Positions 27,619 through 35,814 of a stretch of DNA of 64,000 nucleotides are shown in pieces. The notes beneath the pieces were generated by a model. The model was given only the letters and a program-made list of their open reading frames with translations, searched no databases and was not told the origin of the DNA. Within the stretch, counting starts at the first letter, position 1, and the number at the start of each line of letters is the position of its first letter. The stretch comes from DATARH01 sp963789255 (GTDB lineage Bacteria; Pseudomonadota; Alphaproteobacteria; ATCC43930; CGMCC-115725), in NCBI GenBank assembly GCA_963789255.1, contig CAWBJW010000002.1, positions 1,550,001 to 1,614,000 on the forward strand, read 5' to 3'. The position numbers were made by a program, and so were the translations under genes.

Positions 27619-27769
27619 TCTCCTCCACCGCACTGCGGGAGAAGGTGGCCACGGGCCAAAGCGAATTTTCGTTCAGGCTGATCCGCCGGCGCGGCATGCG
27701 CCGACAGGATCGGCACTTGCTGCAGGATGCTGTAGAATAAATGCTCTGTCGTAGCGCGCGGGGGCGGCC

Positions 27770-28990
27770 ATGCCGTTTCGGGTTCTGTCGTTGGATGGCG
27801 GCGGCGCCTGGTCGCTGATCCAGGTCCGCACGCTGATGACGCTCTACGGAGCGAGCGCAACCGGCCACCAGGCGTTGAGAAATTTCGATCTCGTTGCCGC
27901 CAATTCCGGCGGCAGCCTGGTTTTGGCCGGTCTCGTCGAAGACCTCCCACTCCAGCAGATCCTGCAATACTTCATGGACGAAAATAAGCGCCGCTCGGTA
28001 TTTTCGCCGACGAGATCGGTCGGCGACATCGTGTTGCAATCGACCCTCGGCATCGGCCCGAAATACAGCGCGGTCGCGAAGCTGCCGGCAATCGAGCGGC
28101 TCTTGCCGGGAATCGGAGATCATCCGCTTGCCGGCAGCACGAACGGTGTCGTCGGGCCAGGCGGCTCGCCGGTGCATCTGTTGATCGTCGGGTTCGATTA
28201 CGATCGCAACCGCGCCGTGTTCTTCCGCTCGGCGCCGGCCGGCATGCCGGGCTGGGGCGAGGGAGCGCCGGCCAATGTCAGCCTGGCGGGCGCGGTCCAC
28301 GCATCGACCAATGCCCCGGTCAATTACTTTGATGCGCCGGCTTCCCTGCCGGGAGCGGCGGATCGGTATTGGGATGGGGCGATCGCCGGGTGCAATAATC
28401 CGGCGGTCGTGGCCGCCGTAGAGGCCGTCATGCTCGGTCAGTCGCTGCAGGATATCCGCCTGCTGACCCTCGGCACGGCGAGCGTCTGTCTGCCCGTGGC
28501 CCCGATCGGGGCATCCGGCTCGCCGCTGGAAGCACCGCGCCCGAACTCGTCCCTCGCCGCCGATCTGAAGAAGCTGGCGAGCTCGATTTTGGATGACCCG
28601 CCGGATGCCGCCACCTTCATCGCGCACGCGATGACCGGGGGCAATGCGGGGCTCCAGCCGCCTGTCCTAAGCCGAATCGTCAGGATGAGCCCACTCATCA
28701 GCCCGCTTCCCGTCGCCGGGGACACATGGATGCCCCCGGCGGGATGGTCGGTCGCGCAGTTTCAATACCTGTGCAACATCGACATGGACGCCGTGGTCCA
28801 GAGCGATGTCGCCTACATCGACGACTACTGCACCGCCTGGCTGGGCGATCGGGCGCCAAACCAGCCGATCCGGATGAACGGCGCGGTTTTTGATCCGCAG
28901 CAGCCCGAGATCGGCTACGCCACATTCAGCCAGGCATTGGCCGCATGGCGCGCGCTCTTTCCCCCGGTGGGCGCCGCGCCCGGCGCATGA
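27770..28990 (+). CDS. patatin-like phospholipase
   Basis: A predicted serine acyl hydrolase of 406 residues with no signal peptide. The oxyanion loop DGGGAW lies near residue 9. The nucleophile region reads AANSGGS near 44, where the usual G-x-S-x-G has Ala in place of the first Gly. The dyad aspartate is in YWDGAIAGCNNP near 203. The substrate is probably a phospholipid or other acyl ester. The 150-base gap before it holds an AATGCTC half site resembling the nadA operators, not convincing alone. It is a single gene between nrtR and nadA. Confidence 0.85.
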   Translation: MPFRVLSLDGGGAWSLIQVRTLMTLYGASATGHQALRNFDLVAANSGGSLVLAGLVEDLPLQQILQYFMDENKRRSVFSPTRSVGDIVLQSTLGIGPKYSAVAKLPAIERLLPGIGDHPLAGSTNGVVGPGGSPVHLLIVGFDYDRNRAVFFRSAPAGMPGWGEGAPANVSLAGAVHASTNAPVNYFDAPASLPGAADRYWDGAIAGCNNPAVVAAVEAVMLGQSLQDIRLLTLGTASVCLPVAPIGASGSPLEAPRPNSSLAADLKKLASSILDDPPDAATFIAHAMTGGNAGLQPPVLSRIVRMSPLISPLPVAGDTWMPPAGWSVAQFQYLCNIDMDAVVQSDVAYIDDYCTAWLGDRAPNQPIRMNGAVFDPQQPEIGYATFSQALAAWRALFPPVGAAPGA

Positions 28991-29037
28991 TGCGCCGTGG
29001 CGGCGACCTGCCATGCGAATTGGCAGCGCGCGGGGGG

Positions 29038-29065
29038 TTGACGCGGCCGGTTTTGCCCTTATTCT
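29038..29065 (+). promoter_or_regulatory. nadA promoter
   Basis: -35 TTGACG (29038-29043) and -10 TATTCT (29060-29065) with a 16-base spacer, about 80 bases before the nadA ATG. A palindrome covers the -10 box. Confidence 0.6.
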
Positions 29066-29080
29066 CTTATTCAGCATAAG
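29058..29080. promoter_or_regulatory. operator-like palindrome 1, candidate NrtR site
   Basis: CTTATTCTC, five bases, then CAGCATAAG: an imperfect 9-5-9 palindrome overlapping the nadA -10 box. It shares its half-site with the palindrome at 29121-29143. Placement and repetition are seen in the sequence; assignment to NrtR is inferred from the nearby gene. Confidence 0.6.
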
Positions 29081-29120
29081 CGCCGCCGGACCGAGCGATG
29101 TCCGGCTTTTCCGGGCATTC

Positions 29121-29143
29121 TAAATGCTCATCTAGAGCATAAC
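29121..29143. promoter_or_regulatory. operator-like palindrome 2, candidate NrtR site
   Basis: TAAATGCTC, ATCTA, GAGCATAAC: a 9-5-9 palindrome whose right half ends two bases before the nadA ATG, so it overlaps the ribosome-binding region. Its centre is 63 bases, six helical turns, from the centre of palindrome 1. Confidence 0.65.
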
Positions 29144-29145
29144 TG

Positions 29146-30156
29146 ATGGAGCCACGCGTGCTTGAGACCGTCACCCGCCGCCCCGCTTCCCCGATGCCGC
29201 TGCCCGAGCTCTACAGCCGGGTCGAGCACCACGTGCCGCCCGTCGAATGGCCGCTCCTCGCCGAGGACATCGCCGCGATCCTCAAGCTGAAGCGCGAGCG
29301 CAACGCGGTCATCCTCGCACACAACTATCAGACCCCCGACATCTTCCACACCGTCGGCGACATCACCGGCGACAGCCTCGCTTTGGCGCGCGAGGCGGCG
29401 CGCACCGACGCCGCAGTCATCGTGCTGGCCGGCGTGCACTTCATGGCCGAGACGGCGAAGCTGTTGAACCCGGGGAAAACCGTGCTGATCCCCGATCTCG
29501 AAGCCGGCTGCTCGCTCGCCGCCTCGATCACCGCGGCGGATATCCGCCTGATGCGGGCGCGCCATCCCGGCGTGCCGATCGTCACCTACGTCAACACCTC
29601 GGCGGCGGTGAAGGCCGAGAGCGACATCTGCTGCACCTCGGGCAATGCCAAGAAGATCATCGAGGCGCTCGGCGTGCCCAAGGTCATCATGCTGCCCGAC
29701 GAATACCTCGCCCGCAACATCGCGGCCCAGACCAATGTCGAGATCATCGCCTGGAAGGGCCATTGCGAGGTGCATGAGCGCTTCACGCCGGAGGATATCC
29801 GCAGCCTGCGCGAGACCCATCCCGGGATCACCGTGCTCGCCCATCCCGAGTGCCCGCCCGAGGTCGTTGCCGAGTGCGACTTCGCCGGCTCGACCGCGGC
29901 GATGGCCGATTATGTAGGGACACAGCGGCCGGCGCGGGTCGTGCTGTTGACCGAATGCTCGATGAGCGACAACGTCGCGCTGCAATACCCCGATCTCGAT
30001 TTCGTGCGGCCGTGCAATCTGTGCCCGCACATGAAGCGGATCACGCTCGGCAACATCCGGCATGCGCTCGAAACGATGACCCATGAGGTGACGATCGCGC
30101 CCGAGATCGCCGAGCGGGCGCGCGCCGCCGTCGAGCGCATGCTGGAAATCGGCTGA
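29146..30156 (+). CDS. nadA: quinolinate synthase
   Basis: Condenses iminoaspartate with dihydroxyacetone phosphate to make quinolinate in de novo NAD synthesis, using a 4Fe-4S cluster. The 336 residues contain the three cluster cysteines in LEAGCSLAAS near residue 125, SDICCTSGNA near 160 and CNLCPHMKRI near 290. The NAHNYQ-type segment (VILAHNYQTPDIFH) lies near residue 50. Two palindromes flank its promoter. The usual partner nadB is not present; nadC follows after a repeat-filled gap. Confidence 0.96.
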   Translation: MEPRVLETVTRRPASPMPLPELYSRVEHHVPPVEWPLLAEDIAAILKLKRERNAVILAHNYQTPDIFHTVGDITGDSLALAREAARTDAAVIVLAGVHFMAETAKLLNPGKTVLIPDLEAGCSLAASITAADIRLMRARHPGVPIVTYVNTSAAVKAESDICCTSGNAKKIIEALGVPKVIMLPDEYLARNIAAQTNVEIIAWKGHCEVHERFTPEDIRSLRETHPGITVLAHPECPPEVVAECDFAGSTAAMADYVGTQRPARVVLLTECSMSDNVALQYPDLDFVRPCNLCPHMKRITLGNIRHALETMTHEVTIAPEIAERARAAVERMLEIG

Positions 30157-30325
30157 GCGTTCATTCATGGGAGTTCGTCATGCCCGCGGGAGCGGGCATC
30201 CAGGGGCGAGCGATGGAGTTGTGTCCCTGGCCCCCCGCTTTCGCGCCAGGGTATGCACACATCTCGGGAAACGGGCCGGTTTCAATGGCTTGGCGCCGCC
30301 TGTCGGGATGTCGCACCGGGTGCGC

Positions 30326-30443
30326 TGCGTCCTTCGAGACGGCGCTTCGCGCCTCCTCAGGGATGACGATACGGTGTTGTCACCACACACAAATTCTCGT
30401 CATCCTGGGGAGCACCCCGGAGGGGTGCGTCTCGAAGGACGCA
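30326..30443. repeat. palindromic dispersed repeat between nadA and nadC
   Basis: Perfect inverted arms TGCGTCCTTCGAGAC (30326-30340) and GTCTCGAAGGACGCA (30429-30443) enclose a second perfect pair, GGATGACGA (30361-30369) and TCGTCATCC (30397-30405). Small hairpins (GGCGCTTCGCGCC, CACCCCGGAGGGGTG) lie in each arm. The 370-base gap from 30157 also opens with a short GTCATGCCCGCGGGAGCGGGCAT hairpin near 30177, and contains no gene. Confidence 0.85.
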
Positions 30444-30526
30444 ATCCGCCAATGCTGTTAAGGTTGAAATGTGTGCATGCCCTAGCGCTTTCGCGGGGGT
30501 GACGATGATAATCCAAAAGGGTTCCG

Positions 30527-31360
30527 ATGATCCGCCTGCTGATCGAGCCGATCGTCCGTGCCGCGCTGCTCGAAGATCTGGGGCGCGCCGGCGACATCAC
30601 GTCAGATGCGATCGTGCCCGCCGATGCGCCGATCAGGGCGGTCATCGCGGCGCGCCAGCCGGGCGTGCTGGCCGGCCTCGAAGCGGGGTTGCTCGCTTTC
30701 GAACTGCTCGACCCGAGCCTCCAATTCGAACGCCTCTGCCACGACGGGGCGCGGCTCGAACGCGGCCAGACGGTCGTGCGCATCAGCGGACCTGCCCGGC
30801 CGGTGCTGGCGGCCGAGCGGACCGCGCTCAATCTGGTCTGCCGCCTGTCCGGGGTCGCGACTGCGACGCGCGCGCTGGTTGACGCGGTTGCCGGCCACAG
30901 GGCCAAGATCGTCTGCACCCGCAAGACCACGCCCGGCCTGCGCATCCTCGAAAAGGAGGCGGTGCGCATGGGCGGCGGCGCCAACCACCGCTTCGGCCTC
31001 GACGACGCGATGCTGATCAAGGACAACCATGTCGCCGTCGCCGGCGGCGTGCGCGAGGCGCTCGAACGGGCGCGTGCCCATGCCGGCCACCTCGTCAAGA
31101 TCGAGCTCGAGGTCGATACTCTCGACCAGCTCGCCGAGGCATTGGAACACGGGGTCGATGCGGTATTGCTCGACAACATGGACCCCGACACGTTGCGCCG
31201 CGCCGTCGCGATGGTTGCCGGCCGCGCCGTCACCGAAGCCTCGGGCCGCATCACCCGCGAGACCGTGCCGGCGATCGCCGCCGCCGGGGTCGACCTCATT
31301 TCCTCCGGCTGGATCACCCACAGCGCCCCGATCCTCGATTTGGGGCTCGATATCGCGTAG
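30527..31360 (+). CDS. nadC: nicotinate-nucleotide pyrophosphorylase (carboxylating)
   Basis: Converts quinolinate and PRPP to nicotinate mononucleotide, the step after nadA. The 277 residues show AERTALNLVCRLSGVAT near residue 95, the substrate-binding CTRKTTPGLR near 129, HRFGLDDAMLIKDNH near 152, and the ELEVDTLDQ barrel strand near 186. It is complete. The reading direction and pathway match nadA and nrtR upstream; no operator-like palindrome was found directly before it. Confidence 0.96.
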   Translation: MIRLLIEPIVRAALLEDLGRAGDITSDAIVPADAPIRAVIAARQPGVLAGLEAGLLAFELLDPSLQFERLCHDGARLERGQTVVRISGPARPVLAAERTALNLVCRLSGVATATRALVDAVAGHRAKIVCTRKTTPGLRILEKEAVRMGGGANHRFGLDDAMLIKDNHVAVAGGVREALERARAHAGHLVKIELEVDTLDQLAEALEHGVDAVLLDNMDPDTLRRAVAMVAGRAVTEASGRITRETVPAIAAAGVDLISSGWITHSAPILDLGLDIA

Positions 31361-31410
31361 AATATTGAAATGCGAGCAGGGAATGTGCTGCTCTGCGGAG
31401 AAGCGTCGCG

Positions 31411-31665
31411 ATGGCTGACGACCCTGAGAACCTCATGCTGCTCCAGTTGCGGGGCATCCGCCGCGAGATGGCGGCGCTGCTTGACCGCCAGGTGCCCGAC
31501 CGCGAGCTTATCTCGAAAGTGTACAATGAAGTGATGGCTGTGCGGTCGGACGTTCGCGAGCTGAGGAGCGACCTGCTAACCCTCGAAAACCAGATGCAGA
31601 ACCGGCACAACGAAGTGCGGGGGGTGATCCGGCGTCTCGACGCGCTCGGGGCGCCGCCCGATTGA
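31411..31665 (+). CDS. small coiled-coil protein, 84 residues
   Basis: A hydrophilic helical protein with heptad spacing from about residue 35 to 78 (VYNEVMAVRSDVRELRSDLL, then LENQMQNRHNEV). It has no known domain or membrane segment. Its TGA overlaps the ATG of the following amidase by one base, indicating translational coupling. Proteins of this type are common and uncharacterised in Alphaproteobacteria. The function is unknown. Confidence 0.6.
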   Translation: MADDPENLMLLQLRGIRREMAALLDRQVPDRELISKVYNEVMAVRSDVRELRSDLLTLENQMQNRHNEVRGVIRRLDALGAPPD

Positions 31666-32978
31666 TGGGAGCGCCTTCCGTGCCGAATGTCGAACCCTGT
31701 CGCCTCTCGGCGACGACGCTGGCCCGCTTGGTCGAGGGTGGCGAACTCAGCGCCGAGGCGGTCGTGCAAAGCTGCCTCGACCGCATCGCCGCGCGCGAAC
31801 CGGTGGTGCGCGCCTGGGTGCACCTGGACCGCGAGCAAGCGCTCGCCGCGGCGCGCGAATGCGACAAAAAGGGCAAGGGCGGCGCCCTCAACGGCGTGCC
31901 GTTCGGGGTCAAGGACATCTTCGACACCTCGGACATGCCGAGCGGCTACGGCTCGCCGATCTATACCGGCTGCCGGCCAGGTTTCTCGGCCAGCGCGGTC
32001 AGCCTGCCGCGCGCGGCAGGCGCCATCCTCTTGGGCAAGACGGTCACGACCGAATTCGCCAACCGCCATCCCGGCCCGACCTCGAACCCGCACAACCCGG
32101 CCTACACCCCGGGCGGCTCGTCGAGCGGCTCGGCGGCGGCGGTCGCCGATTTCATGGTGCCGCTGGCGATCGGCACGCAGACCGGCGGGTCGGTCATTCG
32201 CCCGGCGGCCTATTGCGGCGTCGTCGGGTTCAAGCCGAGCTATGGCCTGTTCCCGCCGGCCGGTATGCACGTCAACACCGAGAGCCTCGACACGGTCGGC
32301 GCGATGGCGCGCTCGGTCGAGGACATCGCGCTGTTCCGCGCCGCGATGATGGCGATCCCCTACGAGAAGCCGCGGATGCCGGAGCGGCCGCCGCGCCTGG
32401 CATTATGCCGCACGATGCATTGGGACCGGGCATTGCCCGAGGGCAAAGCCATATTGGAGGCTGCGGCGGCTCGGCTAAAAGCGGCCGGAGCCGAGATCAT
32501 CGACGCCGAATTGCCGCCCGATTGCGCCGGCATCTCCGAGATCCAGCGCCGACACAGCGCCTTCGAAGCGCCGCGCAACCATGCTCCCGAACTGCACCGG
32601 CACGCGGCCTTGCTGAGCGCCGATCTGCTGGAGGACGGGCGGATCGCTGCCGGGCGGCGGCTGTCCCTCGCCGATTTCCGCACCGCCTGGCGCGATGCCG
32701 ACCGGGCGCGCGCCGCGGCGCAGGACTGGGCCGGCGGCTTCGACGCGATCCTGACCCCGCCGGCGCCCGGTCAGGCGCCGCGCACATTGGCCTCGACCGG
32801 CGATGCGATTTTCAACAGCTTATGGACCGTGCTCTACATGCCGTGCCTAACGTTGCCAGCCGGCGCGGGGCCGGACGGCTTGCCGGTCGGCATCCAGCTC
32901 GTCGGCCGCCGCCACGATGATCGCCGCTTGCTCGATATCGGGCTCTGGGTCGAGCGCCAACTGGGAGCGCGGCAATGA
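31665..32978 (+). CDS. amidase signature family protein, copy 1
   Basis: A predicted amide hydrolase with the Ser-Ser-Lys triad: catalytic Lys in GVPFGVKDIFDT near residue 83, the serine-rich GGSSSGSAAAVA near 147 and the nucleophile loop GTQTGGSVIRPA near 170. 437 residues, close to the family norm. There is no gatB or gatC nearby, so it is not expected to be the tRNA amidotransferase subunit. Its stop overlaps the next amidase start (ATGA). The two are clearly paralogous. The substrate is unknown. Confidence 0.9.
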   Translation: MGAPSVPNVEPCRLSATTLARLVEGGELSAEAVVQSCLDRIAAREPVVRAWVHLDREQALAAARECDKKGKGGALNGVPFGVKDIFDTSDMPSGYGSPIYTGCRPGFSASAVSLPRAAGAILLGKTVTTEFANRHPGPTSNPHNPAYTPGGSSSGSAAAVADFMVPLAIGTQTGGSVIRPAAYCGVVGFKPSYGLFPPAGMHVNTESLDTVGAMARSVEDIALFRAAMMAIPYEKPRMPERPPRLALCRTMHWDRALPEGKAILEAAAARLKAAGAEIIDAELPPDCAGISEIQRRHSAFEAPRNHAPELHRHAALLSADLLEDGRIAAGRRLSLADFRTAWRDADRARAAAQDWAGGFDAILTPPAPGQAPRTLASTGDAIFNSLWTVLYMPCLTLPAGAGPDGLPVGIQLVGRRHDDRRLLDIGLWVERQLGARQ

Positions 32979-34255
32979 CCGCCGCGAACCGGCTTTCCGC
33001 GGCGGAGGCCGTCGCGCAGCTCGGCTCCGGGGCGCTGACCGCCGAGGCGCTGACCCGCGTCTGCCTCGACCGCGCGGCCGAACGCCAGAACGTCGAGGCG
33101 TGGATCTGGCTCGACCGGGAGCAGGCCTTGGCGCAGGCGCGGGAAGCCGATCATGCCGGCCGGCCGGGACTGCTCGCCGGTTTGCCGATCGGGGTCAAGG
33201 ACATCATCGACACGGTGGACATGCCGACCGGGCACGGCTCGCCGATCTATCGCGGCAACCGCCCGTTTGCCGACGCCGCCTGCGTCGCGCTGCTGCGCAT
33301 GGCGGGCGGCACGATCATGGGCAAGACGGTGACGACCGAATTCGCCAACCGCTTCCCGGGCATCACGGTCAACCCGCACAACCCGGCATACACGCCGGGC
33401 GGCTCGTCGAGCGGCTCGGCCGCTTCGGTCGCCGATTTCCAGGTGCCGGCCGCGCTCGGGACCCAGACCGGCGGCTCGGTGATCCGACCCGCGTCGTTCT
33501 GCGGCGTCATCGGCTACAAGCCGAGCTTCGGCGAATTCAGCCGCAGCGGCATCAAACTGCAATGCCACAACCTCGATACGCTCGGCATCATCTGCCGCAG
33601 CCTCGATGATCTTCCGCTGTTGCGCGCCGCACTCGTCGCCGGACCGCTGCGGGCGATCGATCGGACGACTGCGGCGCCGCGCATCGGGATCTGCCATACC
33701 CCGGCCTGGGACGCCGCCGAGCCGGCGACGCAGGTGCTGATCGAGCGCAGTGCGGCGCGCCTCGCCGCCGCCGGCGCGCAGGTCACGGAGGTGAAGTTCG
33801 CGCCGCCCTTCGCCAACATTCTCGAGCACCATCGCCGCATCTTCAATTTCGAGGCGGCACGCAATTACGCGTATGAATACGAACAGCACCACGATCAGGT
33901 GAGCCAGGTCCTGCGCGACACGGTCCTCGCTCCGGGACGCGCGCTGCCGCTCGCCGCCTATGTCGAGGCGATCGAGACGGCCGAGGCGTTCCGCCATCAC
34001 CTCGATGACATCTTCGGCGATGTCGATGTGCTGCTGACTCCGAGCGCTGCCGGCGAGGCGCCCCTGGGGCTTGGCGCGACCGGCGACCCGAGCTTCAACT
34101 CAATCTGGACCCTGGCCTGGACCCCATGCCTGACCCTGCCTTGCGGCACCGGCCCCAAAGGCCTGCCGCTCGGCGTCCAGCTGGTCGGCCCGCGCTTCCG
34201 CGACGAGGCGCTGTTCGACGCTGCCGCCTGGGTGGAAGTCCATCTCGCCGCTTGA
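32975..34255 (+). CDS. amidase signature family protein, copy 2
   Basis: Tandem paralogue of the preceding gene, 426 residues, with the same triad. The lysine is in IGVKDIIDTVDMPTGHGSP, the serine motif in YTPGGSSSGSAASVADF and the nucleophile loop in GTQTGGSVIRPASFCG. Long runs are shared with copy 1, including KTVTTEFANR and NPHNPAYTPGG. The C-terminal halves differ more, suggesting different substrates. Two NIPSNAP genes follow, 31 bases after the stop. Confidence 0.9.
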   Translation: MTAANRLSAAEAVAQLGSGALTAEALTRVCLDRAAERQNVEAWIWLDREQALAQAREADHAGRPGLLAGLPIGVKDIIDTVDMPTGHGSPIYRGNRPFADAACVALLRMAGGTIMGKTVTTEFANRFPGITVNPHNPAYTPGGSSSGSAASVADFQVPAALGTQTGGSVIRPASFCGVIGYKPSFGEFSRSGIKLQCHNLDTLGIICRSLDDLPLLRAALVAGPLRAIDRTTAAPRIGICHTPAWDAAEPATQVLIERSAARLAAAGAQVTEVKFAPPFANILEHHRRIFNFEAARNYAYEYEQHHDQVSQVLRDTVLAPGRALPLAAYVEAIETAEAFRHHLDDIFGDVDVLLTPSAAGEAPLGLGATGDPSFNSIWTLAWTPCLTLPCGTGPKGLPLGVQLVGPRFRDEALFDAAAWVEVHLAA

Positions 34256-34286
34256 CGTTCGCTGCTCGCACTACGGAGGAAACACG

Positions 34287-34613
34287 ATGATCTACGAATT
34301 GCGCGTCTATCACTGCGTGCCCGGCCGCCTGCCGGATCTGCTGAAACGCTTCGACACGATCACCCTCAAGCTGTGGGAGAAGCACGCGATCCCCCAGGCC
34401 GGGTTCTGGACCACGCTGGTCGGCAAGTCGAACCAGGACCTGACCTATTTCCTGAAATGGGAGTCGCTGGCCGAGCGCGAGGCGAAATTCGGCAAGTTCG
34501 GGGCCGATCCGGAATGGCTGAAGGCGCGCGCCGAGACCGAGAAGAACGGTCCGATCGTCGCCTCGATCACCAATTCGTTCCTGGCACCGACCTCGTTCTC
34601 GTCGGTGAAGTGA
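34287..34613 (+). CDS. NIPSNAP family protein, copy 1
   Basis: A 108-residue dimeric alpha/beta-barrel-type protein beginning MIYELRVYHCVPGRLPDLL, the NIPSNAP signature. The central FWTTLVGKSNQDLTYFLKWESLAEREAKF segment and C-terminal SFLAPTSFS are also typical. No catalytic role is established for the family. A good ribosome site (GGAGGAAA) precedes ATG 34287. It lies in the same transcriptional direction as the amidases. Confidence 0.9.
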   Translation: MIYELRVYHCVPGRLPDLLKRFDTITLKLWEKHAIPQAGFWTTLVGKSNQDLTYFLKWESLAEREAKFGKFGADPEWLKARAETEKNGPIVASITNSFLAPTSFSSVK

Positions 34614-34632
34614 CGTTAAGGGAGAAAACAAC

Positions 34633-34959
34633 ATGATCTACGAGCTGCGCGTCTACCACGCCGTCCCCGGGCGCCTGCCCGATCTCTTGAAGCGCTTCGA
34701 TACGATCACGCTGAAGATCTGGGAGCGACACAAGATCCAGCAGGCCGGGTTCTGGACCGTGCTGGTCGGCAATTCCAACATGGCGCTCTACTACATGCTG
34801 CAATGGGAGTCGCTCGCCGACCGCGAAAAGAAGTGGAACGCCTTCCAGGCCGATCCGGAATGGCACACCAAACGCGCCGAAACCGAGAAGAACGGCCCGA
34901 TCGTCGCGAAGGTGGTCAATTCCTTCCTGCAGCCGACCAGCTTTTCCTCGGTGAAGTAA
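34633..34959 (+). CDS. NIPSNAP family protein, copy 2
   Basis: Tandem duplicate of the preceding gene with identical length (108 residues) and long shared runs, such as PGRLPDLLKRFDTITLK and AETEKNGPIV. It differs mainly in the middle (NSNMALYYMLQWESLADREKKW). The 19-base gap between the copies includes AGGGAGAA as ribosome site. Together with the amidase pair it forms two successive tandem duplications. Confidence 0.9.
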   Translation: MIYELRVYHAVPGRLPDLLKRFDTITLKIWERHKIQQAGFWTVLVGNSNMALYYMLQWESLADREKKWNAFQADPEWHTKRAETEKNGPIVAKVVNSFLQPTSFSSVK

Positions 34960-34974
34960 GCGGCCCCAACCGCG

Positions 34975-35073
34975 TCATTCCGGGGCGACCCGAAGGGTCG
35001 AACCCCGAACCCATATTCCAGAGGCCTGTGTTCATGGGTTCCGGGTTCGCCGCTGCGCGGCGCCCCGGAATGA
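34975..35073. repeat. palindromic dispersed repeat after the NIPSNAP genes
   Basis: Perfect outer arms TCATTCCGGGGCG (34975-34987) and CGCCCCGGAATGA (35061-35073) enclose inner arms CGAACCCCGAACCCA and TGGGTTCCGGGTTCG. It can fold into a long hairpin and lies between convergent genes, so it may also act as a transcription end point. Confidence 0.85.
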
Positions 35074-35106
35074 CCGTAGAGGGCCCTTACGACGAGCCCG
35101 GCGTCC

Positions 35107-35559
35107 TCATTCCCCGCGCCAGCGGCGGGTTGCTTCGTCGTCCGCGGCGCGCGCCGCGACCCAGCGCTCGCCCTCGGGCGTCTCCTCGCTCTTCCAGAAC
35201 GGCGCCTCGGTCTTCAGCCAGTCGATGAGGAAATGGCAGGCGGCGAGCGCCGCCTCGCGGTGCGGCGAGGCGGTCGCCACCAGCACGATCCGCTCGCCGG
35301 GTTCGAGCCTGCCATAGCGGTGGATGATCAGCGAGGCGGAAAGCGGCCAGCGGCGGTTCGCCTCGGCCTCGATCTCGGCCAGCTTCCTCTCGGTCATGCC
35401 CGGGTAATGTTCGAGGGTCAGGGCGGAGACCTGCTCCGGGCCCCCCCTATCGCGCACCAGCCCGACAAAGCTCGCTACCCCGCCGATATTGTGATCGCCG
35501 GCACCGAGCCGATCGAGCTCCTTGCCGGTATCGAAATCCTCGCGCTGCACGCGGATCAT
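35107..35559 (-). CDS. moaE: molybdopterin synthase catalytic subunit
   Basis: Large subunit that adds dithiolene sulfur to precursor Z. The 150 residues hold GGVASFVGLVRD near residue 27, LEHYPGMTERKLAEI near 49, a conserved IIHRYGRLEPGE near 77, and the catalytic lysines near DWLKTEAPFWKSEE at 113-126. The ATG lies 3 bases after the moaD stop. Confidence 0.96.
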   Translation of the reverse strand: MIRVQREDFDTGKELDRLGAGDHNIGGVASFVGLVRDRGGPEQVSALTLEHYPGMTERKLAEIEAEANRRWPLSASLIIHRYGRLEPGERIVLVATASPHREAALAACHFLIDWLKTEAPFWKSEETPEGERWVAARAADDEATRRWRGE

Positions 35560-35562
35560 CCT

Positions 35563-35814
35563 CTAGCCTCCGGTCATCGGCGGAAACAGTGCGACCTCGT
35601 CGCCTTCGCCGATTGGGTGGTCGCGCCCGACATAGTCCTGATTGACTGCGACCCGGATGACCGACAGGTCGCGCAATGCTTCGGCGTAACCGCCGCCGCG
35701 CCCGCGCAGCCACAGGAGGAGCCCGGCAACGTCGCGCACCTCCGCCGGCAACGCCACCTCCTCCTCGGCATGCCCGATGCGCGCCCGCAGCCAGGCGAAA
35801 TACAAGAGCTTCAC
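35563..35814 (-). CDS. moaD: molybdopterin synthase sulfur carrier subunit
   Basis: Ubiquitin-like small subunit, 83 residues, ending in the required Gly-Gly (FPPMTGG) that carries the thiocarboxylate. It starts at GTG 35814, whose codon overlaps the moeA stop. VNQDYVGRDHPIGEGDEVALFPP is the conserved C-terminal strand and loop. It is coupled to moaE downstream. Confidence 0.94.
   Translation of the reverse strand: MKLLYFAWLRARIGHAEEEVALPAEVRDVAGLLLWLRGRGGGYAEALRDLSVIRVAVNQDYVGRDHPIGEGDEVALFPPMTGG

Noticed and set aside
27619..27670. Terminator or repeat after nrtR
   Set aside because: A weak hairpin related to the uvrC repeat is visible, but too degraded and without a T tract to call.
27731..27755. 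A third NrtR operator before the patatin gene
   Set aside because: Only the left half (AATGCTC) matches; the right half is not palindromic.
31665..34255. gatA subunits of tRNA amidotransferase
   Set aside because: Two tandem copies without gatB or gatC, and general amidase-type C-termini; a stand-alone amidase role is more likely.
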